Below are positions 17,871-27,500 of a DNA stretch of 64,000 nucleotides, one piece after another; positions within the stretch are counted from its first letter, which is position 1, and the number at the start of each line of letters is the position of its first letter. The notes under the pieces were generated by a model. It ran no database searches. It saw only the letters and a program-made list of their open reading frames with translations, and was not told the origin of the DNA. Source of the stretch: Pseudomonadota bacterium (GTDB lineage Bacteria > Pseudomonadota > Gammaproteobacteria > Burkholderiales > Burkholderiaceae_C); assembly GCA_023387335.1 (NCBI GenBank), contig JAEWIF010000056.1, forward strand, positions 62,001-126,000, given 5' to 3'. A program made the position numbers and the translations under genes.

Positions 17871-18473
17871 TTACGCCTTGGTGTTCTTGTCCTCGCCGAT
17901 CAGTAGGCGGGTGTCGGAGACATACATGTACGGCGGCACCTCGAGGTTGTCCGGCGCGGGCTTGTTCTTGAACACGCGGCCGGCCACGTCGAAGGTGGAG
18001 CCGTGGCAGGGGCACAGGAAACCGCCCTGCCAGTCGTCCGGCAGCGAAGGCTGCGCACCGGGCTGGAGCCTGTCGCTGGGCGAGCAGCCCAGGTGCGAGC
18101 AGATCCCGACGGCGACGAACACCTCGGGCTTGATCGAGCGGTACTTGTTGTGCGCGTACTCGGGGGTCGGGAACGCCTTGCGCTCGGAGTTCGGATCGGC
18201 CAGGAACGGCTCGGTCTTGTCCAGCGACGCCAGCATCTCGGGCGTGCGGCGCAGGATCCACACCGGCTTGCCGCGCCACTCCACGGTCACCTTCTCGCCG
18301 GGCTTGAGCGAGGAGATGTCGACTTCCACCGGAGCACCGGCCGCCTTGGCCCGCTCGGACGGCTGGAAGCTGCTCACGAAGGGAACGGCGGTGAATGCAG
18401 CGCCTGCCGCGCCAGCACAACCGGACGCGATCAGCCACGTCCGCTTGCTGGTGTCCAGTGGGGAGTCACTCAT
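17871..18473 (-). CDS. petA: Ubiquinol-cytochrome c reductase, Rieske iron-sulfur subunit
   Basis: Carries the [2Fe-2S] cluster that takes electrons from ubiquinol. The 200-residue protein has a single N-terminal membrane anchor (about 13-35) and the two cluster boxes CSHLGC (Cys125, His127, Cys130) and CPCHGS (Cys154, Cys156, His157). Rieske proteins are typically Tat-exported. Here the pre-helix motif is SKRTWLIAS, with Lys-Arg in place of the twin Arg, a known tolerated variant. It is the first gene of petABC. A TACAAT -10-like box lies 41 bp upstream of the ATG. Confidence 0.97.
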   Translation of the reverse strand: MSDSPLDTSKRTWLIASGCAGAAGAAFTAVPFVSSFQPSERAKAAGAPVEVDISSLKPGEKVTVEWRGKPVWILRRTPEMLASLDKTEPFLADPNSERKAFPTPEYAHNKYRSIKPEVFVAVGICSHLGCSPSDRLQPGAQPSLPDDWQGGFLCPCHGSTFDVAGRVFKNKPAPDNLEVPPYMYVSDTRLLIGEDKNTKA

Positions 18474-18513
18474 GTAGTCCTCGAAGGGGGAACGCTTGTA
18501 AGGTCAACCCGCG

Positions 18514-18519
18514 ATTGTA
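18514..18519 (-). promoter_or_regulatory. Candidate -10 box for petABC
   Basis: TACAAT on the minus strand (5 of 6 to consensus), 41 bp upstream of the petA ATG in the 139-bp divergent petA/mscL spacer. No good -35 is visible at 16-18 bp, so this is a weak call. Confidence 0.35.
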
Positions 18520-18612
18520 GCGGACCGTATCCCGCCGAATCCACCCTCACGGGCGGCGCCGCCGCACCGTTGCGCCATAAACTCGCGGCCGTCCACAACG
18601 GAAGGAGCGGGA

Positions 18613-19044
18613 ATGAGCATCGCCAAGGAATTTCGCGAGTTCGCGATCAAGGGCAACGTGATCGACCTGGCCGTCGGCGTGATCATCGGCGCCGCGTTCA
18701 ACAAGATCGTCGATTCGCTGGTCAAGGACGTGATCATGCCGGTCATCAGCCTGGTCGGCGGGGACCTGGATTTCTCCAGCAAGTTCGTGGTGCTGGGATC
18801 CATTCCCGCCGGCGTGCCGCGCACCCTGGCCGACCTGACCAAGGCGGGCGTGCCCGTGTTCGCCTGGGGCAACTTCATCACCGTGGCGGTGAACTTCCTG
18901 ATCCTGGCGTTCATCATTTTCCTGATGGTCCGCCAGATCAACCGCCTGAAGCGCAAGCACGCCGAACCCGCCGCCGCCGCGCCGTCCGCACCGCCGGAAG
19001 ACATCGTCCTGCTGCGCGAGATCCGCGACAGCCTCAGGAAGTAG
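18613..19044 (+). CDS. mscL: Large-conductance mechanosensitive channel
   Basis: A homopentameric inner-membrane safety valve that opens on hypo-osmotic shock. The 143-residue protein has the expected start MSIAKEFREFAIKGNVIDLAVGVIIGAAFNKIVDSLV (cytoplasmic helix then TM1) and a periplasmic loop. TM2 is FITVAVNFLILAFIIFLMV, followed by a charged C-terminal helix after an Ala/Pro linker. GGAAGGAGCGG provides a strong ribosome site. It is divergent from petA, and its last 11 bp overlap the end of the convergent pdxA gene. Confidence 0.97.
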   Translation: MSIAKEFREFAIKGNVIDLAVGVIIGAAFNKIVDSLVKDVIMPVISLVGGDLDFSSKFVVLGSIPAGVPRTLADLTKAGVPVFAWGNFITVAVNFLILAFIIFLMVRQINRLKRKHAEPAAAAPSAPPEDIVLLREIRDSLRK

Positions 19045-20080
19045 CGACAGGGCCGGCGGCCAGCCGCCGCGCCATCCGCACCGCCGCCAGCAGGCTGGAC
19101 GGGTCGGCCCGCCCGCTGCCGGCGATGTCGAACGCGGTGCCGTGATCGGGGCTGGTGCGCACCAGCGGCAGCCCCAGCGTCACGTTCACGCCCTGCTCCA
19201 GGCCCATGTACTTGACCGGGATCAGGCCCTGGTCGTGGTACATCGCGATCACCACGTCGAACTCGCCCTCGCGCCGCGGCGTGGACCGCGCCCGCATGAA
19301 GACCGTGTCGGGCGCCCAGGGGCCCGAAGCATCGATGCCCTCGTCGCGCGCCGCCTGCAGGGCGGGGGCGATCACCTCCAGCTCCTCCCGTCCGAACAGC
19401 CCGCCCTCCCCCGCGTGCGGATTCAGCCCGGCGACACCCATGCGCGGCGGCCGCCCGAGCAGGCGCGAAAGCGCGGCATGCGCGATGCGCAGCGTCTGCA
19501 GCACGTTGTCGCGCGTCACCGCCTCGATCGCGTCGCGCAGCGACACGTGGATGCTCACCAGCACCGTCCGCAGCTCCTCGCTGGCCAGCATCATGCGAAC
19601 CGGCATCCGCGCGGGCGTGACCCCGGCGTGCGCGGCCGCCTCGGCCTGCAGCAGTTCGGTGTGCCCGGGATAGGACACGCCGGCCGCGGCCAGCGCCTCC
19701 TTGTGCAGCGGCGCGGTGACGACGGCGGCGACCTCGCCGCCCAGCGCGGCCCGGGCGGCCGAGGTCACCGCGTCCGCCGCGATGCGGCCGGCGGCGGCGT
19801 CCACCCGGCCCCAGGGCACGAGTGATTCGGCCTGGCTGGTCGGCAGCAGCGGGATGCAGCGCGGCGGCACTTCCGGCGCTTGGGCGGGCGAGTCGATCAG
19901 CGCGATCGGCAGGCTGGCCTCGCCCGGCGCGAGGATCGCTCCGGCCGATCGGCGCAAATGCAGCAGGTCGCCGACGACGAAACAGCCCGACAGTTCGCCC
20001 GGCTGGTCGCGGTACAGCCTGGCGATCAGCTCTCCGCCGATGCCGGCCGGGTCTCCCTGCGTGATGGCGATGGGCTTCAC
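19034..20080 (-). CDS. pdxA: 4-hydroxythreonine-4-phosphate dehydrogenase
   Basis: An NAD-dependent enzyme of the DXP-dependent pyridoxal phosphate pathway; its product condenses with DXP through PdxJ. The GTG at 20080 gives VKPIAITQGDPAGIGGEL, the standard N-terminus, and 348 residues. Zinc-ligand His segments are visible in TAPLHKEAL, YPGHTELL and AMYHDQGLIPVKYMG, with the DTVFMRA and GTSPDHGTAFD-type blocks near the end. The upstream Nif3-like gene ends 8 bp before this start. The 3' end overlaps mscL by 11 bp. Confidence 0.95.
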   Translation of the reverse strand: MKPIAITQGDPAGIGGELIARLYRDQPGELSGCFVVGDLLHLRRSAGAILAPGEASLPIALIDSPAQAPEVPPRCIPLLPTSQAESLVPWGRVDAAAGRIAADAVTSAARAALGGEVAAVVTAPLHKEALAAAGVSYPGHTELLQAEAAAHAGVTPARMPVRMMLASEELRTVLVSIHVSLRDAIEAVTRDNVLQTLRIAHAALSRLLGRPPRMGVAGLNPHAGEGGLFGREELEVIAPALQAARDEGIDASGPWAPDTVFMRARSTPRREGEFDVVIAMYHDQGLIPVKYMGLEQGVNVTLGLPLVRTSPDHGTAFDIAGSGRADPSSLLAAVRMARRLAAGPVATS

Positions 20081-20088
20081 GGCGCGCC

Positions 20089-20847
20089 TCAGGCCGGGTT
20101 GTCGATGTCGATGAAGCGGTGCTCGAGGCCGAGGGACGCCGCCACGTGCGCGGCCACCGCCGGCGCGCCGTAGCGCTCGGTCGCGTGGTGGCCGCAGGCC
20201 AGGAAGCTCACGCCGCATTCGCGCGCATAGTGCGCCTGCGGCTCCGAGATCTCGCCGGTGATGAAGGCCTGCGCCCCGGCCGCGATGGCCGCCTCGAAGT
20301 AGCCCTGCGCCCCGCCCGTGCACCAGGCGATGCGCGACACCGGACCGCCGCCGCCCTCCACCAGCGTGACGCTGCGGCCGAGCACGCGCTGCACATGCGC
20401 GGCGAGCGCCCGCGGGTGGTCGAAGGATGCGCCGTCCTGCCGCGCACCGAGGAACCCCAGGTCCTGCTCGCCGAACCGCGCCTCCCCCTGCAGTCCGAGC
20501 ACCGCGCCCAGCTGCGCGTTGTTGCCCAGCTCGGGATGCGCGTCCAGCGGCAGGTGGTAGGCGAACAGGTTGATGTCGTGCTGCAGCAGCAGCGCGAGCC
20601 GCTGCTTCATCCAGCCGGTCACCCGGCCGTCCTGCCCGCGCCAGAACAGGCCGTGGTGCACGAACACCGCGTCGGCGCCGTCGGCCACCGCCGCCTCGAT
20701 CAGCGCCCGGCTGGCGGTGACGCCCGAGACGATGCGGCGCACCTCGGGCCGCCCCTCGACCTGCAGGCCATTGGGGCCGTAGTCCTTGAAGCGCTCGGGC
20801 TGGAGCAGCCGGTCGAAGGCGTCGGCGAGTTGCTGTCGGGAAGTCAT
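20089..20847 (-). CDS. Nif3-like dinuclear metal-center protein
   Basis: A 252-residue member of the NIF3/DUF34 family, conserved toroid-forming proteins with a dinuclear metal site; E. coli YbgI is the counterpart. Metal-binding motifs are seen as VFVHHGLFWRG, AYHLPLDAHPELGNN and the C-terminal SFLACGHHATERYG. The ATG at 20847 (MTSRQQLADAFD) is chosen over an upstream in-frame start because it fits the family N-terminus. The biochemical role is unsettled; some homologues were annotated as GTP cyclohydrolase. It leads into pdxA with an 8-bp gap and is divergent from the serine protease gene. Confidence 0.9.
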   Translation of the reverse strand: MTSRQQLADAFDRLLQPERFKDYGPNGLQVEGRPEVRRIVSGVTASRALIEAAVADGADAVFVHHGLFWRGQDGRVTGWMKQRLALLLQHDINLFAYHLPLDAHPELGNNAQLGAVLGLQGEARFGEQDLGFLGARQDGASFDHPRALAAHVQRVLGRSVTLVEGGGGPVSRIAWCTGGAQGYFEAAIAAGAQAFITGEISEPQAHYARECGVSFLACGHHATERYGAPAVAAHVAASLGLEHRFIDIDNPA

Positions 20848-20854
20848 CGGACGA

Positions 20855-20881
20855 GGAGCAAAAGCTCCATTGTGGAGGAGC
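20855..20881. repeat. Mutually exclusive small inverted repeats in a divergent spacer
   Basis: GGAGC (20855-20859) can pair with GCTCC (20864-20868) across an AAAA loop. The same GCTCC can pair instead with GGAGC at 20877-20881. The element lies in the 81-bp spacer between the Nif3-like gene and the divergent protease gene. It could be an operator or a small RNA switch, or chance. Confidence 0.3.
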
Positions 20882-20928
20882 ACGGGGGTCTACACTGACA
20901 GGTTCTTCTTACCTCTCGCACGACCTTC

Positions 20929-22068
<1,140 letters not shown>

Positions 22069-22081
22069 GCGCCGCGACTCG

Positions 22082-22885
22082 TCAGGAAGTCTTTTCCTCG
22101 GCGGCGTCGGAGCTGTTGTCGCCGTCGGGCGCGCGGCTCGCCTTGACGAACCACTTCGCTCCGATGATGCCGATCTCGTAGAGGATCACCATCGGCACGG
22201 CCAGCGCGAGCTGGGAGATCACGTCCGGCGGCGTCACCACGGCGGCCACGATGAAGGCGACGACGATGAAGTAGCCGCGGAATTCCTTGAGCTTGTCGGT
22301 GGTGACCAGGTTGAAGCGCACCAGCAGCATCACCACGATCGGCACCTGGAAGGCCAGGCCGAACGCGATGTACAGGCCCAGGATGGCCTCGACATAGGAG
22401 GCGATGTCCGGCGTGGCCGCCACGCTTTTCGGCGTGAAGCCCTGGATGAAGCCGAACATCTTGTCCAGCACGAAGAACTGCACGAAGGCGATGCCGGCGT
22501 AGGCCAGCAGGCTGCCGAAGATGATCAGCGGCAGCGCGAACTTCTTCTCGTGGCTGTACAGGCCGGGCGCGACGAACGCCCACAGCTGGTACATCAGCCA
22601 GGGCAGCACCGCCAGCACGGCCACCAGCAGCAGCACCTTGAGCGGCACGAAGAACGGCGAGAACACGCCGACCGCGATGAGCTTGGCGTCGGGCGGCATG
22701 TGCGCCCGGATCGGCTGCGCGATGAAGTCGATCAGGCCGTTGGGCCCGGGCCAGATCGCCAGCACGATGATGGCGGCGACGATGCCGTAGATGGCGTAGA
22801 GGAGCCGGTCGCGCAGCTCCACGAGGTGGGCGACGAATGGCTGCTCGGTGCCGGCGAGCTCGTCTTCCTTGTCGGGCTGGGACAT
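22082..22885 (-). CDS. tatC: Sec-independent protein translocase TatC
   Basis: The polytopic receptor of the twin-arginine translocase, which with TatB recognises twin-Arg signal peptides on folded proteins. From the ATG at 22885 it has 267 residues. The N-terminal cytoplasmic motif FVAHLVELRDRLLYAI is followed by six membrane helices and the conserved FxxxP-type periplasmic loop. The tail is acidic and polar (RAPDGDNSSDAAEEKTS). An upstream in-frame extension was rejected because it overlaps tatB coding. The start overlaps the tatB stop by one base, so translation is probably coupled. It is the last gene of the long minus-strand run. Confidence 0.96.
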   Translation of the reverse strand: MSQPDKEDELAGTEQPFVAHLVELRDRLLYAIYGIVAAIIVLAIWPGPNGLIDFIAQPIRAHMPPDAKLIAVGVFSPFFVPLKVLLLVAVLAVLPWLMYQLWAFVAPGLYSHEKKFALPLIIFGSLLAYAGIAFVQFFVLDKMFGFIQGFTPKSVAATPDIASYVEAILGLYIAFGLAFQVPIVVMLLVRFNLVTTDKLKEFRGYFIVVAFIVAAVVTPPDVISQLALAVPMVILYEIGIIGAKWFVKASRAPDGDNSSDAAEEKTS

Positions 22886-23349
22886 CAGTTCAGTTTCTTG
22901 GGCCGGTAGCGCGCCACGCGGGCGGCGCCGGACAGGGCCCGGGTGCGGACGCCGTTGCGGGCCTTGTACCACTGCGGCGTGGCGCCCTGCTTGAGGCGCC
23001 ACTTCTTCTTGGGATGCTTGTACTGCGGGTACTCGGGCACAGGCTCGGCGCCGGGCAGTGCCTGCCCTTCACCGACCGCGTCGGACCACTGCTTCTCGAA
23101 CTCGGAGGCGCCGGTGCGCACCGAGTTCTCGACGTCGCGGGCCGCGGTCTCCACGCTGTCCTTCATCTTCCGAAGCTCATCGAGCTCCATCGAGCGGTTG
23201 ACCTCGGCCTTGACGTCGTTGACGTACCGCTGGGCCTTGCCCAGCAGCGTGCCGACCGTGCGGGCCACCCGCGGCAGCTTCTCGGGGCCGATGACGATCA
23301 ACGCCACCACCCCGATGAGGGCCATCTTGGAAATGCCGAGATCGATCAC
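22885..23349 (-). CDS. tatB: Sec-independent protein translocase TatB
   Basis: A single-pass partner of TatC in the substrate-receptor complex. The 154-residue protein has the short N-terminal helix MIDLGISKMALIGVVALIVIG, the hinge PEKLPR, a long amphipathic helix (VARTVGTLLGKAQRYVNDVKAEV) and a variable, Lys-rich tail. The length clearly separates it from TatA. It lies between tatA (28-bp gap) and tatC (1-bp overlap). Confidence 0.95.
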   Translation of the reverse strand: MIDLGISKMALIGVVALIVIGPEKLPRVARTVGTLLGKAQRYVNDVKAEVNRSMELDELRKMKDSVETAARDVENSVRTGASEFEKQWSDAVGEGQALPGAEPVPEYPQYKHPKKKWRLKQGATPQWYKARNGVRTRALSGAARVARYRPKKLN

Positions 23350-23377
23350 GGGCGCGCGCCCTCCGCGAACCCTGCCG

Positions 23378-23626
23378 TCACGACTTGTTGCGTGCCTCGA
23401 CGTCGATGGTCGTGCGGTCCTGCGCGCCGGTGGGCGGCGTGGCGCCGGTGACCTGCTGCGCCGGGGGCACCGGTTCGTCCGGCTTGGAGCCGTCCTTCAT
23501 CCCGTCCTTGAAGCCCTTGACGGCGCCACCGAGGTCGGAACCCATGTTCTTCAACTTCTTGGTGCCGAACACCATCACCACGATCAGCAGCACGATCAGC
23601 CAGTGCCAGATGGAAAACGAACCCAT
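23378..23626 (-). CDS. tatA: Sec-independent protein translocase TatA
   Basis: Forms the size-variable pore of the twin-arginine translocase. The 82-residue protein starts MGSFSIWHWLIVLLIVVMVFG with the usual FGxxKL hinge (FGTKKLKNMGSDLGGAVKGFKDGM), then a short polar tail. CAGGAG lies about 9 nt before the ATG. At least two Tat-type clients, PetA and MsrP, are encoded in this window. A TAAAAT -10-like box upstream may give tatABC its own promoter in addition to readthrough from the his genes. Confidence 0.96.
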   Translation of the reverse strand: MGSFSIWHWLIVLLIVVMVFGTKKLKNMGSDLGGAVKGFKDGMKDGSKPDEPVPPAQQVTGATPPTGAQDRTTIDVEARNKS

Positions 23627-23654
23627 GAATCACACTCCTGAATGAATTGCCCGG

Positions 23655-23660
23655 ATTTTA
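23655..23660 (-). promoter_or_regulatory. Candidate -10 box for tatABC
   Basis: TAAAAT on the minus strand, 28 nt upstream of the tatA ATG in the 92-bp hinT-tatA gap. A 6-bp GGGACC/GGTCCC hairpin (23667-23682) lies just upstream. No convincing -35 box is seen. Confidence 0.3.
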
Positions 23661-23718
23661 GTCGGCGGGACCCATCGGTCCCCGCTTCCGGGAGCCGGAA
23701 CCTGCCCTGCCCTCAGGG

Positions 23719-24081
23719 TCAGCCCTTGCGCCAGGGGCGCGGGCCGCCGATGACGTGAAGGTGCAGGTGGTGCACTTCCTGCCCGCCATCGTCGCCGGTG
23801 TTGATGATCACCCGATGACCGCCCTGCGGATACGGCCGCGCGCCGTTCTCCGCGGCCAGCCTGGGCGCGAGCGCGAGCATCCGGCCCAGCACGCCCGCGT
23901 GCTCGGGGCCCACGTGCGCCAGCGACGCCACGTGCTGCTTGGGGATCAGCAGGAAGTGCATCGGCGCCCACGGCTGGATGTCGTGGAAGGCGAGGATGTC
24001 GTCGTCCTCGTACACCTTGCGCGAAGGAATCTTGCCTTCGACGATCTTGCAGAAGAGGCAGTTGGGGTCGTGTTGGCTCAT
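23719..24081 (-). CDS. hinT: Histidine triad nucleotide-binding protein (HinT-like)
   Basis: A HIT-family nucleoside phosphoramidase. From the ATG at 24081 the protein has 120 residues. The early zinc-type Cys pair is in NCLFCKIVEGKIPS, the conserved FHDIQPWAPMHFLLIPK region follows, and the triad is His105-His107-His109 in HLHLHVIGG. The upstream extension is rejected because it overlaps the neighbour and has no HIT similarity. It lies between the his genes and tatABC, an order common in Burkholderiales, and 5 bp after the small membrane-protein gene. Confidence 0.94.
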   Translation of the reverse strand: MSQHDPNCLFCKIVEGKIPSRKVYEDDDILAFHDIQPWAPMHFLLIPKQHVASLAHVGPEHAGVLGRMLALAPRLAAENGARPYPQGGHRVIINTGDDGGQEVHHLHLHVIGGPRPWRKG

Positions 24082-24086
24082 GGCGT

Positions 24087-24443
24087 TCAGCGGGGCGGGC
24101 GGCCGTCGACGAAGCGCAGCCAGCCGCGGATGCAGCGGTACAGGTACCACAGGCCCACGATGGCGTGCGCCACGAAGCCCGGGAAGAAGAACAGCAGGTA
24201 CAGCGGCGAGGTCACCAGCAGCCACAGCACGCTCCACCAGAAGGTGGCGAGCATGTAGTTGTGGTGCGAGACGTAGATCGCGTCCGGTTCATCGGCACGG
24301 CGCGCGTAGTTGACGACCATCGCGATCACCGCCAGCACCCAGTAGGTGAACGGCGCGAACGTGTGCATGCCGTACAGCACGTTCATGATGGTGCGGTCCT
24401 CGGGCCGCTTGCCCTCGAACGCCGCGAAATCGGTCTCGCTCAT
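24087..24443 (-). CDS. Small multi-pass membrane protein (COG3671/DUF4870-like)
   Basis: A 118-residue inner-membrane protein with about three hydrophobic segments: MHTFAPFTYWVLAVIAMVVNY, MLATFWWSVLWLLVTSPLYLLFFFPG and HAIVGLWYLYRCIRGWL. A charged segment, YARRADEPDAIYVSHHNY, lies between the first two. The layout resembles the COG3671/DUF4870-type proteins often found beside hisE and hinT, but the function is unknown. The start ATG at 24443 overlaps the hisE stop as ATGA (4 bp), and hinT follows 5 bp later, so it is embedded in the operon. Confidence 0.8.
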   Translation of the reverse strand: MSETDFAAFEGKRPEDRTIMNVLYGMHTFAPFTYWVLAVIAMVVNYARRADEPDAIYVSHHNYMLATFWWSVLWLLVTSPLYLLFFFPGFVAHAIVGLWYLYRCIRGWLRFVDGRPPR

Positions 24444-24808
24444 TCGCCCGCTCCTTCGCGCTGGCGCGCCTTGCGCAGCGCCTTTTCCTCGATGCCGCTG
24501 GTGCCCTCGCGGCGCTCCAGTTCGGCGATCACGTCGGCCGGCGCAAGGCCGTAGTGCGCCAGCGCGATCATGCTGTGGAACCACAGGTCGGCCACCTCGC
24601 CCACGATCTTCGAGCGGTCGCCGCCGTGGTCCGCGTCCTTGGCCGCCATCACCACCTCGGTGGCCTCCTCGCCGATCTTCTTGAGGAAGGCGTCCGGGCC
24701 CTTGTGCAGCAGGCGCGCCACGTAGCTGCTCTCGGGATCGCCGCCCAGGCCGGGCTTGCGGCTCTCGATGACGGCCGCCAGGCGGGCCAGGGAATCGTTG
24801 GCGCTCAT
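24440..24808 (-). CDS. hisE: Phosphoribosyl-ATP pyrophosphatase
   Basis: Second step of histidine synthesis: PR-ATP to PR-AMP plus pyrophosphate. A 122-residue all-helical MazG-like protein, with ESSYVARLLHKGPDAFLKKIGEEATEVVMAAK carrying the metal-binding acidic residues, and VGEVADLWFHSMIALAHYGL. HisE is separate from HisI here, as in many betaproteobacteria, rather than fused as in E. coli. It follows hisI by 5 bp and overlaps the next gene by 4 bp. Confidence 0.96.
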   Translation of the reverse strand: MSANDSLARLAAVIESRKPGLGGDPESSYVARLLHKGPDAFLKKIGEEATEVVMAAKDADHGGDRSKIVGEVADLWFHSMIALAHYGLAPADVIAELERREGTSGIEEKALRKARQREGAGE

Positions 24809-24813
24809 TGTCG

Positions 24814-25221
24814 TTACTTGTAGATGTCGTCCGGGTTCTTCAAGACCGGCTCGACCGCCTTCCAGGCGCCATCTTCATGGCGCTGGAAGAAACAGCTGTG
24901 ACGCCCCGTGTGGCAGGCGATCGAGGGATCGTGCCCCTTCTGCGTCACCTTCAGCAGCAGCACGTCGTTGTCGCAGTCCATGCGGATCTCGTGCACCTGC
25001 TGAACGTGGCCGGACTCCTCGCCCTTGAACCACAGCTTGTTGCGCGAACGGCTGAAGTAGACCGCCCGGCCCAGTTCGGCCGTGCGCTGCAGCGCCTCGC
25101 GGTTCATCCAGGCGAACATCAGCACGTCGCCGGTACCCTGCTCCTGGGCGATGACGGGCACCAGCCCGGAGGCGTCCCACTTGACTTCGTCGAGCCAGTT
25201 CATGGCCGCATTGTCGGCCAT
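24814..25221 (-). CDS. hisI: Phosphoribosyl-AMP cyclohydrolase
   Basis: Third step of histidine synthesis, opening the adenine ring of PR-AMP. It has 135 residues from the ATG at 25221. An ATG six codons later (25203), giving MNWLDEVKWDASGL, fits the family N-terminus equally well. Metal-binding residues are visible in MDCDNDVLLLKV and IACHTGRHSCFF. The protein is the stand-alone HisI type. It lies 17 bp after hisF and 5 bp before hisE. Confidence 0.94.
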   Translation of the reverse strand: MADNAAMNWLDEVKWDASGLVPVIAQEQGTGDVLMFAWMNREALQRTAELGRAVYFSRSRNKLWFKGEESGHVQQVHEIRMDCDNDVLLLKVTQKGHDPSIACHTGRHSCFFQRHEDGAWKAVEPVLKNPDDIYK

Positions 25222-25238
25222 CCGGCGATGGCCCCGAT

Positions 25239-26017
<779 letters not shown>

Positions 26018-26018
<1 letters not shown>

Positions 26019-26761
26019 CAGTCTCTGGAGAGTTCGTCGGCCTTGGCCTGGGCCTGCGTGAAGTCCAGGTCGCCGGAGTAGATGGCGCGGCCGCAGATCA
26101 CGCCCTCGATGCCCTCGTCCTCGACGGCGCAGAGCTTCTCGATGTCGGTCAGGCCCGACAGGCCGCCGGAGGCAATGACCGGGATGGTGAGCGATTGCGC
26201 CAGTTTGACCGTGGCGTCCACGTTGATGCCGGTGAGCATGCCGTCGCGGCCGATGTCGGTGTAGACGATGGATTCGACGCCCCAGTCCTCGAACTTGCGC
26301 GCGAGGTCCACCACCTCGTGGCCGGTGAGCTTGCTCCAGCCGTCGGTGGCGACCTTGCCGTCCTTGGCGTCCAGGCCGACGATGATGTGGCCGCCGAACG
26401 CGCTGCAGGCATCCTTCAGGAAGCCGGGGTTCTTCACCGCGGCCGTGCCGATGATCACGTAGCGCAGGCCGCCGTCGATGTACTTCTCGATGGTGTCCAG
26501 GTCGCGGATGCCACCGCCCAGCTGGACGGGGATCTCGTCACCGACGGCCTTGAGGATGGACTTCACGGCCGCGAAGTTCTGCGGTTTGCCGGCGAAGGCG
26601 CCGTTGAGGTCCACGAGGTGCAGGCGGCGTGCGCCCTTGGCGAGCCAGTTGCGCGCCATGGCGGCCGGGTCCTCGCTGAACGTGGTGGCCTGGTCCATGT
26701 CGCCTTGCTTGAGGCGTACGCAATGCCCGTCCTTCAGGTCGATCGCGGGAATGAGAAGCAT
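26018..26761 (-). CDS. hisA: ProFAR isomerase (HisA)
   Basis: An Amadori isomerisation of ProFAR to PRFAR by a (beta/alpha)8-barrel of 247 residues. The N-terminal catalytic Asp lies in IPAIDLKDGHCVRLKQGD and the second acidic residue in VGLDAKDGKVATDGW. Phosphate loops are LGGGIRD and IASGGLSG. The barrel halves mirror HisF, consistent with their shared ancestry. It follows hisH with a 57-bp gap, one of the longer spacers in the his run. Confidence 0.97.
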
Positions 26762-26818
26762 GAGGGGGCTGGGATGGCGCTGTGGGAGTGCCTGACGGCG
26801 GACGAAGCCCGTGGGGCT

Positions 26819-27463
26819 TCAGGGATTCCAGCGGAGGAAATTCCGGTAGAGGGCGAGTCCTGCGTCAGCGCTTTTCTCGGGGTGGAACTGGGTCGCAAAA
26901 ATATTATCGCGGGCCAGCGCGGCGGTAAAGCGGCCGCCATAGTCGGCCTCGCCTGCGCTGTGGCGCGCATCCGACGGCCGCGCGTAGAAGCTGTGCACGA
27001 AATAGAACCAGGCGCCGTCGGCGATGCCGTCCCACACCGGGTGCGGACGGGTCTGCCACACGGCGTTCCAGCCCATCTGCGGGACCTTGAAGCGGCTGCC
27101 GTCGGGCTGCAGCCGGCCTTCCAGCTGGAAGCGCTTCACCTCGCCGGGGATGAGGCCCAGGCCATCGCTCGGGCCTTCCTCGCTGCGGTCGAGCAGCATC
27201 TGCATGCCGACGCACACGCCGAACAGAGGCTTGCTCGCTGCGGCTTCCAGGACGGCCGGCAGCAGGCCCGAATCGCGCAGCTCGCGCATGCAGTCGGGCA
27301 TCGCGCCCTGGCCGGGCAGCACCACGCGCTCGGCCGCGCGGACTTCCTCGGGTTTCGAGGTGATCACCGCCTCGAAACCGCTGCCCTGGGCCGCATGCTG
27401 CACCGCCTGCGAAACCGAACGCAGGTTGCCCATGCCGTAATCGACGACCGCTACCGTTTTCAT
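26819..27463 (-). CDS. hisH: Imidazole glycerol phosphate synthase, glutaminase subunit
   Basis: A class I glutamine amidotransferase that feeds ammonia to HisF. The 214-residue protein has the start VAVVDYGMGNLRSVSQAV, the nucleophile Cys in FGVCVGMQMLLDRSEEG, and the His-Glu pair in ATQFHPEKS near the C-terminus. The triad is therefore complete. It lies between hisB (37-bp gap) and hisA (57-bp gap). Confidence 0.97.
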   Translation of the reverse strand: MKTVAVVDYGMGNLRSVSQAVQHAAQGSGFEAVITSKPEEVRAAERVVLPGQGAMPDCMRELRDSGLLPAVLEAAASKPLFGVCVGMQMLLDRSEEGPSDGLGLIPGEVKRFQLEGRLQPDGSRFKVPQMGWNAVWQTRPHPVWDGIADGAWFYFVHSFYARPSDARHSAGEADYGGRFTAALARDNIFATQFHPEKSADAGLALYRNFLRWNP

Positions 27464-27500
27464 CTGGAACTGTCCCGGCCTCGCGCCGGGAGCGACTGCA

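Noticed and set aside
16275..17906. A 543-codon plus-strand open frame
   Set aside because: It is antisense to petB with a His/Gln/Asp-rich artefact composition.
20855..20886. TTGTGG...TACACT as a promoter for the DegS-type protease
   Set aside because: The spacer between the boxes is only about 15 bp and both boxes are poor matches.
23667..23682. GGGACC/GGTCCC hairpin between hinT and tatA as a terminator
   Set aside because: The stem is only 6 bp and has no U-tract on the relevant strand; the his-hinT-tat run looks continuous.
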